Below, piece by piece: positions 26,103-34,354 of a DNA stretch of 64,000 nt. Source of the stretch: Pseudomonas frederiksbergensis (GTDB lineage: Bacteria > Pseudomonadota > Gammaproteobacteria > Pseudomonadales > Pseudomonadaceae); NCBI RefSeq assembly GCF_017114915.1, contig NZ_JAAUOE010000006.1, positions 124,001 to 188,000 on the forward strand, in the 5' to 3' direction. The stretch's first letter is position 1, and every line of letters starts with the position of its first letter. The position numbers and the translations under genes are program-made. Below the pieces are notes generated by a model. That model saw only the letters and a list, made by a program, of their open reading frames with translations. It had not been told where the DNA came from and made no database searches.

Positions 26103-29100
26103 GTTCCTATTGAGCTAACCGTGTCATAGTGGTCACTGGTTATGTAAAGAAGACCGTCATCTGAGTAGAGTAATCGTGTGCCCGGCTGATTGCTGCGAGA
26201 CATTGTATTGTTAATCCCGACATCAGCCTCGTACCATGTGCGTCCGGGGGCGGATGGTAGTACATTGGTGTCATTGTGGAATATGTCTCCTCCCATCTGT
26301 CCTCCGGGAACGCTATTATTCAAGGCCTTTCCAGGCTTCCATCCGTTTTGTGCTGCCTGAGACTTCGTAACGTAGTTGTTAGGAAGTTGTCCAGTGGTTC
26401 TTAAACTTTCAACCACTCCGTTAGCCGCTTCTGTCGTTTTAAGGTCACGTTTTAGTGCAGCATATTTAGCTGCATTATGTGCTGCATTGTCAGGCGACTC
26501 TGGACCATCACATTCTTTACTAGCTAACCCCAACGGATCCACCCACCCCGTAGGGTTAGGCACGTACTGGTAGCTGTTCAACCCACCCGCCAGCTTGATC
26601 GGATCTGGCGTTAGATACCGCCCAGTCCCCGGATTGTAGTAGCGATGGCGGTTGTAGTGTAGGCCTGTCTCCGCATCGAAGTACTGACCCTGGAATCGCA
26701 ACGGGTTATCGATTTCGCTGACGTCTAGCGTCGAAAGGTTCCCGTAGGCGCGGTATTTCGCCGACCACATGATCTCGCCGCTGTAGTCGGTGAGTTCTTG
26801 CGGGGTGCCGAGGTGGTCGAGTTGGTAGTAGAACGGCGTGGCTTTCAGCGGGCCTTCGCCATCAAGCATGGCCAACGGGCGGAAGCTGCCGGGTTCGTAG
26901 ATGTAACTGCGATAGCGGTTGTCGGCGCTTTCGGCGATGAGACGTTCGCCTTGCCACAAGAATTCGGTGCTTTGACCATCGACGGTTTTGGCGATGCGGC
27001 GGCCGAAGGCGTCGTACTTGTAGCTTGCGATGCTGCCGTCGGGGAGGCTGACGCCGATCAGGCGATGTTGGCAGTCGTAGCGGTACTCGGTGACGAGTTT
27101 CTGGCCGGTACCGCGACGTTCGCGGATCAGGTTGCCGTGGGCGTCGTAGTCGTAGTGGCGGTCGCCCTGCATCAGCAGGCGATTGCCTTTGACATTGGCC
27201 AAGTTCGCGCTTGGTTGGTCGCCTTGGCCCAGGAGGTTGCCCGCCGGGTCGTGGGCGAAGCTTTCCGGGGTGGTGCCACGGACGTTGATCAGGCGATCGA
27301 GCGGATCATAGTGATAGCGGCGGTTGCCTTTGCGGCTGTCGTCGATGCCCGCGAGGTTGCCGTTGGCATCGTAGGCGTAGCGGCGACGGAACAGGTTGCG
27401 GTCTTGCTGGCTGACGGTGTGCGCCTGCAACCGGCCTTGTTCGTCGTACTGGTATTGGCTGAGCAACAACCCTTGTTGGCGCTGCTGTTCGCGGCCGGCG
27501 CTGAACTGGTGCGTGGTCAGTCGCGAGCCGTTGAGGTCGATGCTGCTCAGGCGTCCGCCGGGTTGGTGGCGGTAGTCGAGTTTGCTGCCATCAGGCAGGC
27601 GGCAGTGGCTCAGTTGGCCGAGGCTGTCGTATTCGTAACGCGTGGTGCCCCAGCCTTGGTGTTCGGTGATGAGGCGATCTTGCAGGTCGTATTCGTAGGC
27701 AAGAGGCCAGTGGCCGTCGTCGACGTTGACGAGACGGCCGAGGGCGTCGTAGCTGTAGTGAATTTCCTCGCCATCGGCCAGGGTTTTCACCAGCAGGCGA
27801 CCAGCGGCGTCGCGTTGGTACTCGGTGATCCGCTCACTGCCGTCTTCACCGAATTCGGTTTTCTTCAGCAATTGGCCGTTGAGGTCGTATTCGTAGGCAG
27901 TCCGGCGACCGTCGAAGCCGGTTTCCTGCTGGATCAGGCCGTTCGGGTAGTAATCGAGGTGGTAGTGCTCACCACGTTCGTTTTCGATCTCAGTGAGCAG
28001 CAAGCGCGAGTTGTCGTAACGGTAGCGAAGCTGACTGCCGTCCGGGTTGAGGCGACGGCTAACCAGATGCAGGTCATCGGCGTATTCGTAGCGGGTGACG
28101 CGACCCAATTCATCACGTTCAGCGGTGACTTTACCGTAGGCGTTGTAGGTGAAGGCGCGGGTTGCACCACCGGGCAGGGTAATTTGTGCGAGGCGGTTGG
28201 CGGCGTCCCATTGATATTGGGTGATGGCGCCGGTTTCTTCCTGACGGGTGATCTGTCGGCCCAGTGCGTCGTAACGGTATTTGCGTTGGCCGCCGTCGGG
28301 CAGGCGCTCTTCCAGCAACTGGCCGAGGTTGTTCCAACCCAGTTGATGACGGCTACCATCCGGGTGACGGATTTCCAGCAGACGGCCCTGGCGGTCGTAG
28401 CTGTAGAGGGTGGCATTACCGTCGGGGTCGATCTGTTGAGTGATGTCGCCCTGATTGTTTCGTTGATACTTCCAGGTGGCTTTGCCGCGGTGCACGTCAC
28501 TGACGAACCCGTTGCTGTATTCATACGAAACGGGTTCATCTTCCGGAGGAATGACGGCGATCATCAGGCCGTCTTCGTCGTACCGATATTCGGTAACGGC
28601 GCCTAGCGGATCTTTTTCTGCAATCAACTGGCCTTTATCGTTGTAGGCCTTCAGGTGTTCAGCGCCATCCGGATCGATCTTGCTGATAAGCCGCGCTTTA
28701 TCGTCGTGGGTGTAAACCTCTTCGCTGCCATCGGCGTTGGTTACGGTCACGCTGCCTTTATCGTCCCAGGCGTAATGCGCTTCCATCTGCGAGAAGCTCG
28801 CCCAGTGATGGACGCAGCGCGACAACTTGCCTTCGTGCTCCCATTTCCAAAAGAAACTCGCGCCACCCGCCAGTTGCCGCTCAAGAATCACGTGTTGATC
28901 GTTGTAGCGATAGCGTTCGGCTTCACCGGCAGCGTTCTTCGCTTCAATCAGGCGATGCTGCGCGTCATAGCTGTATGTGACCAGCGTCTGGACGGTGTTC
29001 CATGCGTCTTCCAGATTGTCGGCGGGAGTGAACTGCTGGTAGTCGACGGCGATGATGTGCTTGCGGTCATACCGTAAGAGCAGGGCGCGGCCGGCACCAT

Positions 29101-30763
29101 TGTCCAGGCGTTTGATCCTGCCGTGGATGTCACGGGTGATGTTCAGCCGGTTGCCATAGCTGTCGCTGATGGCGATCAGGGTTGCGCCCTTGCTGTCGTA
29201 GCGGAAGTGGTAGAAGGATGGACGGCTGCCAGCCTGAGCCAGGACCAGCTCCGACGGGTCGTCACCGATGAAAATCGCTGCTCGTGACAGGCTGTTGGTC
29301 ATTGCCGGACGCTGTTGGCTTGGAAGTGGAAATGGCGTCGCCCGGTTTTCGTGGTCGGTCCAGATGACTTCGTCGCCATTGATTTCGATTCGGTGCGCCA
29401 GCGCATGGCTCCAGCCGTAGCCCAGACCACAATCAATTTCCACTGCGCTGCTTCGATAAAGGCGTGTCCACTCAAACGGCAGCAGGCCATCGAGCTGGCC
29501 ATCGTTGAGCGTCAATAACTCTTCACCGGTGACCATCGATACAGGGCACTTGTCGGTGCAGGTTTTGGCAGCGGGCTCAGCGCTTTGGTCGGCAGGTGTC
29601 TTGGCTTGCCTGGAAGCGTCGTCGGCCGTTTTACCCTTGCCTAGCTTTGCGTTTTTCTTCCCGTCAAAACGAACCTGTGCAATCCCTTTCTTCACCTGAG
29701 CCGTCACACCACGAGCCGCCACCGCAGTGTATTTCGCGACGTATTCCATGAAGCCTTTGATGATCTTGAACACCGACTCCACAAAACCGGTGACGGCCTT
29801 GATGACGATGTCGCCGTACTTTTTCAATCGCGCGGCGAGGTAGATGACACCGGTCCCCTCGGCCGCAACGGTCAGCACGATCGAAATCACGATGTCGATC
29901 GCGATACCGACTACCGCTGCCGTGGTCATTTTTGCGGCGTCACCGGCCATCTTCATCGGCGGCAGACCGGCCAGCCAGATCACGGCACTGCGTACCATCA
30001 GGAACAGGGCGGCCTCGTCGCTGGCCAGCAGCATGGCCTTTTTCATGACGTCTGGCGTTTCTTTTGCCAGTGCTATCAGTTTTTGGGTGCCGGCACCGAG
30101 GTCTTTCGCAAATTTGCTCGGATCCTGCAGGATATCGAGTACCAGGCTGATGCCGTCCCAAACCCCTTTGATTGCTTCCCAGCCGCCTTCAAGGATGCCG
30201 TTGCCAATCGCCGAGGCCGTTCCCAAGGCAGATATGTTCGACCATTGCGGTTTGAAACCGGCCCATTCCTTGCGCAGGAAACCTTCCAGTTGACCCGTCA
30301 GGCCTTCATAGGATTTGAACAGGGTATCGATCTGAGCCGGCGTCACTTCGTGGTGAACACGGATCTTGTAGAACTTGCCCGGAGCACCACCCGTCCAGCT
30401 GGCTTTGCCCTGGGCGTCGAGTTTGACTTTGCTGACCGCACCGCCTTCCACCGCAACGATTTCAACTTCGATATCACCTAGCGGGATGTCATACACCGAT
30501 TCGAATTTGCTCTCGATCAGCAGCGGCCCCTTGAGCGGGCACTGGGCAACGTTCGAGGCGAAGTCGCCATCGGTCATGCTCAACGATTTGCTGGTATTGC
30601 CGACTTTTATGATGCGCTCCATGCCCAGCAGAGAGGGCAGGTCTGCGGCTCGACTGCCTTTGTCGGCGGCTTGCGCGTACCAGGTTTTGGTCTGTTCTTG
30701 ATACAGTTTCAAGCTGTCCTTGAACGTGCTCAGGTGGTTGTCAACGTAGGCAACGCGATCCAT
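26093..30763 (-). CDS. T6SS RHS-repeat toxin with C-terminal barnase-like RNase
   Basis: A 1556-residue effector. Residues 1-400 hold an N-terminal region with hydrophobic segments around 255-315 and no visible PAAR motif. A DUF6531-like segment (CPVSMVTGEELL, about 404) opens the RHS/YD shell (about 480-1400). The shell ends with GLNSYQYVPNPTGWVDPLGLA near 1411, where self-cleavage is expected. The tip (about 1412-1556) is barnase-like: LPNNYVTKSQA, GGDIFHND, GRTWYEADV, RLLYSDDGLLY, SDHY. The catalytic set E1512, R1523, R1530, H1545 corresponds to barnase E73, R83, R87, H102. It overlaps the adaptor gene by one base (TGATG). The tip DNA is much more AT-rich than the shell. Confidence 0.93.
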   Translation of the reverse strand: MDRVAYVDNHLSTFKDSLKLYQEQTKTWYAQAADKGSRAADLPSLLGMERIIKVGNTSKSLSMTDGDFASNVAQCPLKGPLLIESKFESVYDIPLGDIEVEIVAVEGGAVSKVKLDAQGKASWTGGAPGKFYKIRVHHEVTPAQIDTLFKSYEGLTGQLEGFLRKEWAGFKPQWSNISALGTASAIGNGILEGGWEAIKGVWDGISLVLDILQDPSKFAKDLGAGTQKLIALAKETPDVMKKAMLLASDEAALFLMVRSAVIWLAGLPPMKMAGDAAKMTTAAVVGIAIDIVISIVLTVAAEGTGVIYLAARLKKYGDIVIKAVTGFVESVFKIIKGFMEYVAKYTAVAARGVTAQVKKGIAQVRFDGKKNAKLGKGKTADDASRQAKTPADQSAEPAAKTCTDKCPVSMVTGEELLTLNDGQLDGLLPFEWTRLYRSSAVEIDCGLGYGWSHALAHRIEINGDEVIWTDHENRATPFPLPSQQRPAMTNSLSRAAIFIGDDPSELVLAQAGSRPSFYHFRYDSKGATLIAISDSYGNRLNITRDIHGRIKRLDNGAGRALLLRYDRKHIIAVDYQQFTPADNLEDAWNTVQTLVTYSYDAQHRLIEAKNAAGEAERYRYNDQHVILERQLAGGASFFWKWEHEGKLSRCVHHWASFSQMEAHYAWDDKGSVTVTNADGSEEVYTHDDKARLISKIDPDGAEHLKAYNDKGQLIAEKDPLGAVTEYRYDEDGLMIAVIPPEDEPVSYEYSNGFVSDVHRGKATWKYQRNNQGDITQQIDPDGNATLYSYDRQGRLLEIRHPDGSRHQLGWNNLGQLLEERLPDGGQRKYRYDALGRQITRQEETGAITQYQWDAANRLAQITLPGGATRAFTYNAYGKVTAERDELGRVTRYEYADDLHLVSRRLNPDGSQLRYRYDNSRLLLTEIENERGEHYHLDYYPNGLIQQETGFDGRRTAYEYDLNGQLLKKTEFGEDGSERITEYQRDAAGRLLVKTLADGEEIHYSYDALGRLVNVDDGHWPLAYEYDLQDRLITEHQGWGTTRYEYDSLGQLSHCRLPDGSKLDYRHQPGGRLSSIDLNGSRLTTHQFSAGREQQRQQGLLLSQYQYDEQGRLQAHTVSQQDRNLFRRRYAYDANGNLAGIDDSRKGNRRYHYDPLDRLINVRGTTPESFAHDPAGNLLGQGDQPSANLANVKGNRLLMQGDRHYDYDAHGNLIRERRGTGQKLVTEYRYDCQHRLIGVSLPDGSIASYKYDAFGRRIAKTVDGQSTEFLWQGERLIAESADNRYRSYIYEPGSFRPLAMLDGEGPLKATPFYYQLDHLGTPQELTDYSGEIMWSAKYRAYGNLSTLDVSEIDNPLRFQGQYFDAETGLHYNRHRYYNPGTGRYLTPDPIKLAGGLNSYQYVPNPTGWVDPLGLASKECDGPESPDNAAHNAAKYAALKRDLKTTEAANGVVESLRTTGQLPNNYVTKSQAAQNGWKPGKALNNSVPGGQMGGDIFHNDTNVLPSAPGRTWYEADVGINNTMSRSNQPGTRLLYSDDGLLYITSDHYDTVSSIGTWK

Positions 30764-31485
30764 CAGCCTTGCTCCAGAATCAGGTGGTTTAACAGTGCTT
30801 CATTAAGGTTTTTCGGAGCGTCGGACCGGCGCACGAAGCGTGCGATTTTCAGCTTCAGATTGCTCTCGGGGTAAGCGGCGTAGATGTCTGGACGTTCCTC
30901 TTCCAGCCATTGCATCAGGTTGCCGATCAGGGGCGACGGGTTTTGTTTCGCCAGGCTGTCGAGCAGCTTCTTAGGCACTTCCCACCACGGCCAGTCTTTC
31001 GCCGGTGGCACCGCGCGCGGCCCCACTTCCAGACTTTTCCCATTGATCAAATACCGATTGAACACCGGCAGCACTTCACCGGCGGCATCACCTAGACCTT
31101 CCAGAATCGGGTAGATATGCCGCCCATCCCAGAACCTGAAAAACACTTCGGTCCCATCCGGCATGCGCACTTGAGTCAGGCTGCGCAGATGTTCGAACAC
31201 CACATCTGGCGTGCTGGTTGAAACCGCCAGCCAGCCCCAATCGAGGGCGTCAGTTTCAGCAATCCATGGCAAGAAGCTTGAGTTGGGTTTCAGCTCGATG
31301 AGGTAGGGCATTACCGGCTGCCAAGCGGCGTAGGGTGTACCGCCCCAAATCGGGATCGCCTGAGTTGTTGGTTCGTTTTGATAAAGCGACTTGAGCGCTT
31401 CCGCATCGCTGGCGGCGCTTACGATCAAGTACAACCGCTCACCCGTCTGCAACGGCCGTTCAGCCAGCCACGCCTGTGGAGTCAT
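30763..31485 (-). CDS. DUF4123 T6SS effector chaperone/adaptor
   Basis: A 240-residue DUF4123-type protein (family pattern FFRFWDGRHIYPILEGL near residue 130, and LYLIVSAASD near the N-terminus). DUF4123 proteins load effectors onto VgrG. The ATG at 31485 is chosen since it lies at the VgrG stop; a longer in-frame start would overlap vgrG by 56 bases. Its position between vgrG and rhs says it loads this RHS-barnase on this VgrG. Confidence 0.85.
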   Translation of the reverse strand: MTPQAWLAERPLQTGERLYLIVSAASDAEALKSLYQNEPTTQAIPIWGGTPYAAWQPVMPYLIELKPNSSFLPWIAETDALDWGWLAVSTSTPDVVFEHLRSLTQVRMPDGTEVFFRFWDGRHIYPILEGLGDAAGEVLPVFNRYLINGKSLEVGPRAVPPAKDWPWWEVPKKLLDSLAKQNPSPLIGNLMQWLEEERPDIYAAYPESNLKLKIARFVRRSDAPKNLNEALLNHLILEQG

Positions 31486-31489
31486 CGGA

Positions 31490-33400
31490 TCAGATCGCAC
31501 AAGCACCTGCCTTGCACTTCTCGCACTCTTCACAGAACGGCGCATTGCGCTGCAGCGGTGCAGCCCCCGTCCCGCTGCCCGGGCTGCCGCCGGCGTTCAT
31601 GTTGATCGCCGGGCCGCTCAGGGTGACGCCGCTGGCGTCGATCTTGATGAAGCTGCCGCCGGCCTTGAGAGTGAGTTCGCTGCCGGCTTCGAGCACGACT
31701 TTCATGCCGCTGCTCAGGTGGATTTCCTGGCCGGCTTTGATGAACTGGCCGGTGCCGACTTTGATGTGCTGGTTGACGCCCACGGTGAGGTGGTCGTTGG
31801 CGCGGGTTTCGACTTTGCGGTCTTTGTGGACGGTGTGGTGTTCTTCGGCTTTGAATTCGCTGTAGCTGTTTTGCTCGACGGTGTCGTGGCGTTCGTTGCC
31901 GACGCGGATTTTCTGGTCGTGCTCGACGTTTTCGTCCCAGTCGCGCAGGGCGTGCAGGAAGATCTGTTCCTGGCCCTTTTTGTCTTCGATGCGCAGTTCG
32001 TTGAAACCGCCGCCGCCCGGAGAGCTCAGGGTTTTGAAGGTGCTGCGGGTCTTGTTCGCCGGCAGGGCGTACGGGACGACGTTTTCCTTGTGGTACAGGC
32101 AGCCGCTGATCAGCGGTTGGTCGGGGTCGCCTTCGAGGAAACTGACGGCGGAGGAGACGCGCAGCCAGCCGCTGGTCTTGTCGTCAGCCTGGCCTTCGCG
32201 GTCCCGGTGGAATTGCACTTTGACGCGGCCGTATTGGTCGCAGTGGATCTCTTCACCTTTTGGCCCGGTGACCACGGCGCTCTGGCTGCCGAGGATCCGT
32301 GGCTTGGGGTGGTTCAGCGGCGGACGGTTCGGCACGTCCCAAGGGGGGGCCTGGAAACGGTTGCGGTAGCCTTGGTGGAAATCGTCTTTGAGGTGGGTGG
32401 TGCCGCTGGTGACCGACTCTTCCTGCGCTTGCGGCTGTTTGCCTTCGTGGAGGATTTCGGTCAGTAGCCATAGGTCGTTCCACTTGGCCTTGGGGTGTTG
32501 GGTCAGGGCCAGGAAGTGGCCGCTGACCAGCAACGGCTGATCGCTTCTGCCTTCGGCGAGCTGGAAGTCGCTGCGGTGACGCTCGAGGGCGCGTTTGGCC
32601 AGGTGCTTGCCGCGTTCGCGGTCGATGAAGCGGCCGGGGTAGTCGTAGTCTTCGAGGTCGGGCAGGGCGTCGCCGCGGTTTTCGCTTTCCAGCGTCAGGC
32701 GCGGCTTTTCGAAGTCGTAGTCACGGCGGGTGGTGCGGCTGGTGCGGGTTTCCAGGCGCAGGTCGAAGCGCTTGATCACCGGGTCGTTGGCGACCATGCC
32801 GGAGTCTTGCTGGTAGGCCACGGGCGCGAGTTTCGGGAATACCGTCTGGTCATCGCCGAACACCAGCTTGTGGGCCGTGGCGCTGTACTGGAAGTGGTAG
32901 TGGATACCTTCTTCCTCGCACAGGCGCTGGATGAACTGCAGGTCCGATTCATCGTATTGAACGCAGTAAATGCGCTCGGGATAAATCGCCCCGACTTTGA
33001 CTTCGTAGGCATTGCTCTGGATGCCATGTTCTTCGAGGACCATGCCGATGATTTTCGGCACGGTGAGGTTTTGGAAGATGCGTTGGTTGATGCGGTGCGC
33101 CAGGTAGGACAGCTGCGGGCGCAGGGGCACGGCGTAGCGGGGCAGGCGTTTGCCGGAATCGCCCTGGGCGGCGCGGTAGATCTGGCCATGAATGCCGCTG
33201 CCATCAGGCGAGAGCTGCAAGAAGGCCGGTTTGTGCAATAGCGTTTCGAGGTCCAGGGACGGCTGTTCACTGACCAGCTCCACCTCAAACACAAAAGGCT
33301 GGCTGATGGCTTCCCGACCTTGCAGGGCAAGGACCTGGAGATCGTTTTCCAGACCTTCGACAGTCAGGGCAAAGTGAGTCTGATTGGCCGGCGCGAACAT
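31490..33400 (-). CDS. vgrG: VgrG spike protein (T6SS)
   Basis: A 636-residue VgrG/TssI. The N-terminal gp27-like part covers about residues 1-370 (FALTVEGLENDLQVLALQGREAIS start; YCVQYDESDLQFIQRLCEEEGIHYHF). The gp5 OB fold follows (GEEIHCDQYGRVKVQFHRD, WLRVSS), then the gp5 needle of short repeats (KAGQEIHLSSGMKVVLEAGS). No extra C-terminal catalytic domain is present; it ends in a Cys-rich CEECEKCKAGACAI tail. The ATG at 33400 has GAGGAACAAGGG upstream and gives the family start. Confidence 0.93.
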   Translation of the reverse strand: MFAPANQTHFALTVEGLENDLQVLALQGREAISQPFVFEVELVSEQPSLDLETLLHKPAFLQLSPDGSGIHGQIYRAAQGDSGKRLPRYAVPLRPQLSYLAHRINQRIFQNLTVPKIIGMVLEEHGIQSNAYEVKVGAIYPERIYCVQYDESDLQFIQRLCEEEGIHYHFQYSATAHKLVFGDDQTVFPKLAPVAYQQDSGMVANDPVIKRFDLRLETRTSRTTRRDYDFEKPRLTLESENRGDALPDLEDYDYPGRFIDRERGKHLAKRALERHRSDFQLAEGRSDQPLLVSGHFLALTQHPKAKWNDLWLLTEILHEGKQPQAQEESVTSGTTHLKDDFHQGYRNRFQAPPWDVPNRPPLNHPKPRILGSQSAVVTGPKGEEIHCDQYGRVKVQFHRDREGQADDKTSGWLRVSSAVSFLEGDPDQPLISGCLYHKENVVPYALPANKTRSTFKTLSSPGGGGFNELRIEDKKGQEQIFLHALRDWDENVEHDQKIRVGNERHDTVEQNSYSEFKAEEHHTVHKDRKVETRANDHLTVGVNQHIKVGTGQFIKAGQEIHLSSGMKVVLEAGSELTLKAGGSFIKIDASGVTLSGPAINMNAGGSPGSGTGAAPLQRNAPFCEECEKCKAGACAI

Positions 33401-33531
33401 CCCTTGTTCCTCGTGCAGTGCTGCGGCGCACGCCGGCACCCAAACGGGTGCTTGCGGACGCGAAAATTCCTGGAAGGCGCAAATGACATCGACCAGCAGA
33501 GCTGGCCGATGTTTGGAACCGTCAGCCGCGA

Positions 33532-34047
33532 TTAAGCGACTGGAACACGCCAGTCATCGGAACCCGAAGTACCGGAGACTTCGTGGGTCCAGGTGATTTT
33601 GCGGTAGGTGAATTGCACTTCTTCCAGGTGGGTGAAGTGCGAGTTCGACGGATCCTGGCAGTTGTGCATTTTGTTGTTGATGGCGACGATGATCGCGTCT
33701 TCCAGTTTGGTGGTGTAGTAGTGTTCTTGGGTGCCTTGAGCCGAAGTGCGGTACCACTGGATAACGATTTCGCTCATGCGCTCGCCGGAGGTCAGCGCCG
33801 CTTGCAGCAGTGGCGAAGATTTGTCGTAGACCTTGGTGATCACGACTGGCTTGTGTACACGCTGACCGGTCGGTTGGCCGGACTGTGGGTCACGCGGGAT
33901 GATCACGTCGTGGCTGAAAGCCTGAACCATGACCTGGTCTTCGTGGCCTTCCTGGTAGGTGTTGCCAACGGAATCGGCGGTGAACGCGCCGGCAGTGATC
34001 AGGCCTTGTTTCTCGCCGGTAACCGACATGTACGCTGGTGTAGCCAT
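33532..34047 (-). CDS. hcp: Hcp tube protein (T6SS)
   Basis: A 171-residue Hcp (MATPAYMSVTGEKQGLITAG..., HKPVVITKVYDKSSPLLQAAL, FTYRKITWTHEVSG). Hcp hexamers stack to form the secreted tube. AAGGAG lies 8 bases before the ATG. It stands alone 131 bases upstream of vgrG, so this is an orphan hcp-vgrG-effector island; no sheath, baseplate or ClpV genes are in the window. Upstream lie a sigma-54-like promoter and three palindromes. Confidence 0.95.
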   Translation of the reverse strand: MATPAYMSVTGEKQGLITAGAFTADSVGNTYQEGHEDQVMVQAFSHDVIIPRDPQSGQPTGQRVHKPVVITKVYDKSSPLLQAALTSGERMSEIVIQWYRTSAQGTQEHYYTTKLEDAIIVAINNKMHNCQDPSNSHFTHLEEVQFTYRKITWTHEVSGTSGSDDWRVPVA

Positions 34048-34114
34048 GGATGTGCTCCTTGCTAAAAGTTAGGGTGCCCGGGAGGCGGTATCGCCCGGTG
34101 GGTGCCCGACTGTT

Positions 34115-34130
34115 ATCAAGGAGCGTGCCA
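34115..34130 (-). promoter_or_regulatory. Candidate sigma-54 promoter for hcp
   Basis: On the minus strand this reads TGGCACGCTCCTTGAT, against the -24/-12 consensus TGGCACGNNNNTTGCW, with only the C of TTGC changed. Spacing is right, and a start about 12 bases downstream would leave a 5' leader of around 55 bases to the hcp ATG. Pseudomonas T6SS hcp genes are often sigma-54 dependent. Confidence 0.65.
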
Positions 34131-34215
34131 GAAATGATTGAAGCCATATAAATCAGGTGGTTGAGGGTATTTATCCAACACCGAAAGGGTTTTCGGCAAG
34201 GATCACCCGGAAAAG

Positions 34216-34337
34216 TGCGCAAGAACTTGCGCAGTAGTGCGCAACTTCTTGCGCACTCGGCTGGAGGGCTTGATCTATCGGGCGTCCAGCCTTGCTGGAG
34301 GGCTTTTAGAGCGCGCGACTGCGCAAGAAGTTGCGCA
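34216..34337. repeat. Three 18-bp palindromes upstream of hcp (possible activator sites)
   Basis: TGCGCAAGAACTTGCGCA at 34216-34233, TGCGCAACTTCTTGCGCA at 34238-34255 and its exact reverse complement TGCGCAAGAAGTTGCGCA at 34320-34337. The first two centres are 22 bases apart, about two helical turns. They lie about 85 to 220 bases upstream of the candidate sigma-54 promoter, where enhancer-binding proteins normally bind. The 307-base gap holds nothing else that I can support. Confidence 0.6.
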
Positions 34338-34354
34338 TCTGGTGGCCGTAACGC

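Noticed and set aside
26798-28606. A long plus-strand open frame opposite the RHS gene
   Set aside because: It mirrors the YD-repeat codons of the real minus-strand gene, has low-complexity Val/Ala-rich sequence and lacks a ribosome binding site.
23679-34047. The T6SS island considered as a full secretion cluster or prophage
   Set aside because: Only hcp, vgrG, adaptor, effector and immunity genes are present; no tss sheath or baseplate genes, integrase or phage structural genes are seen.
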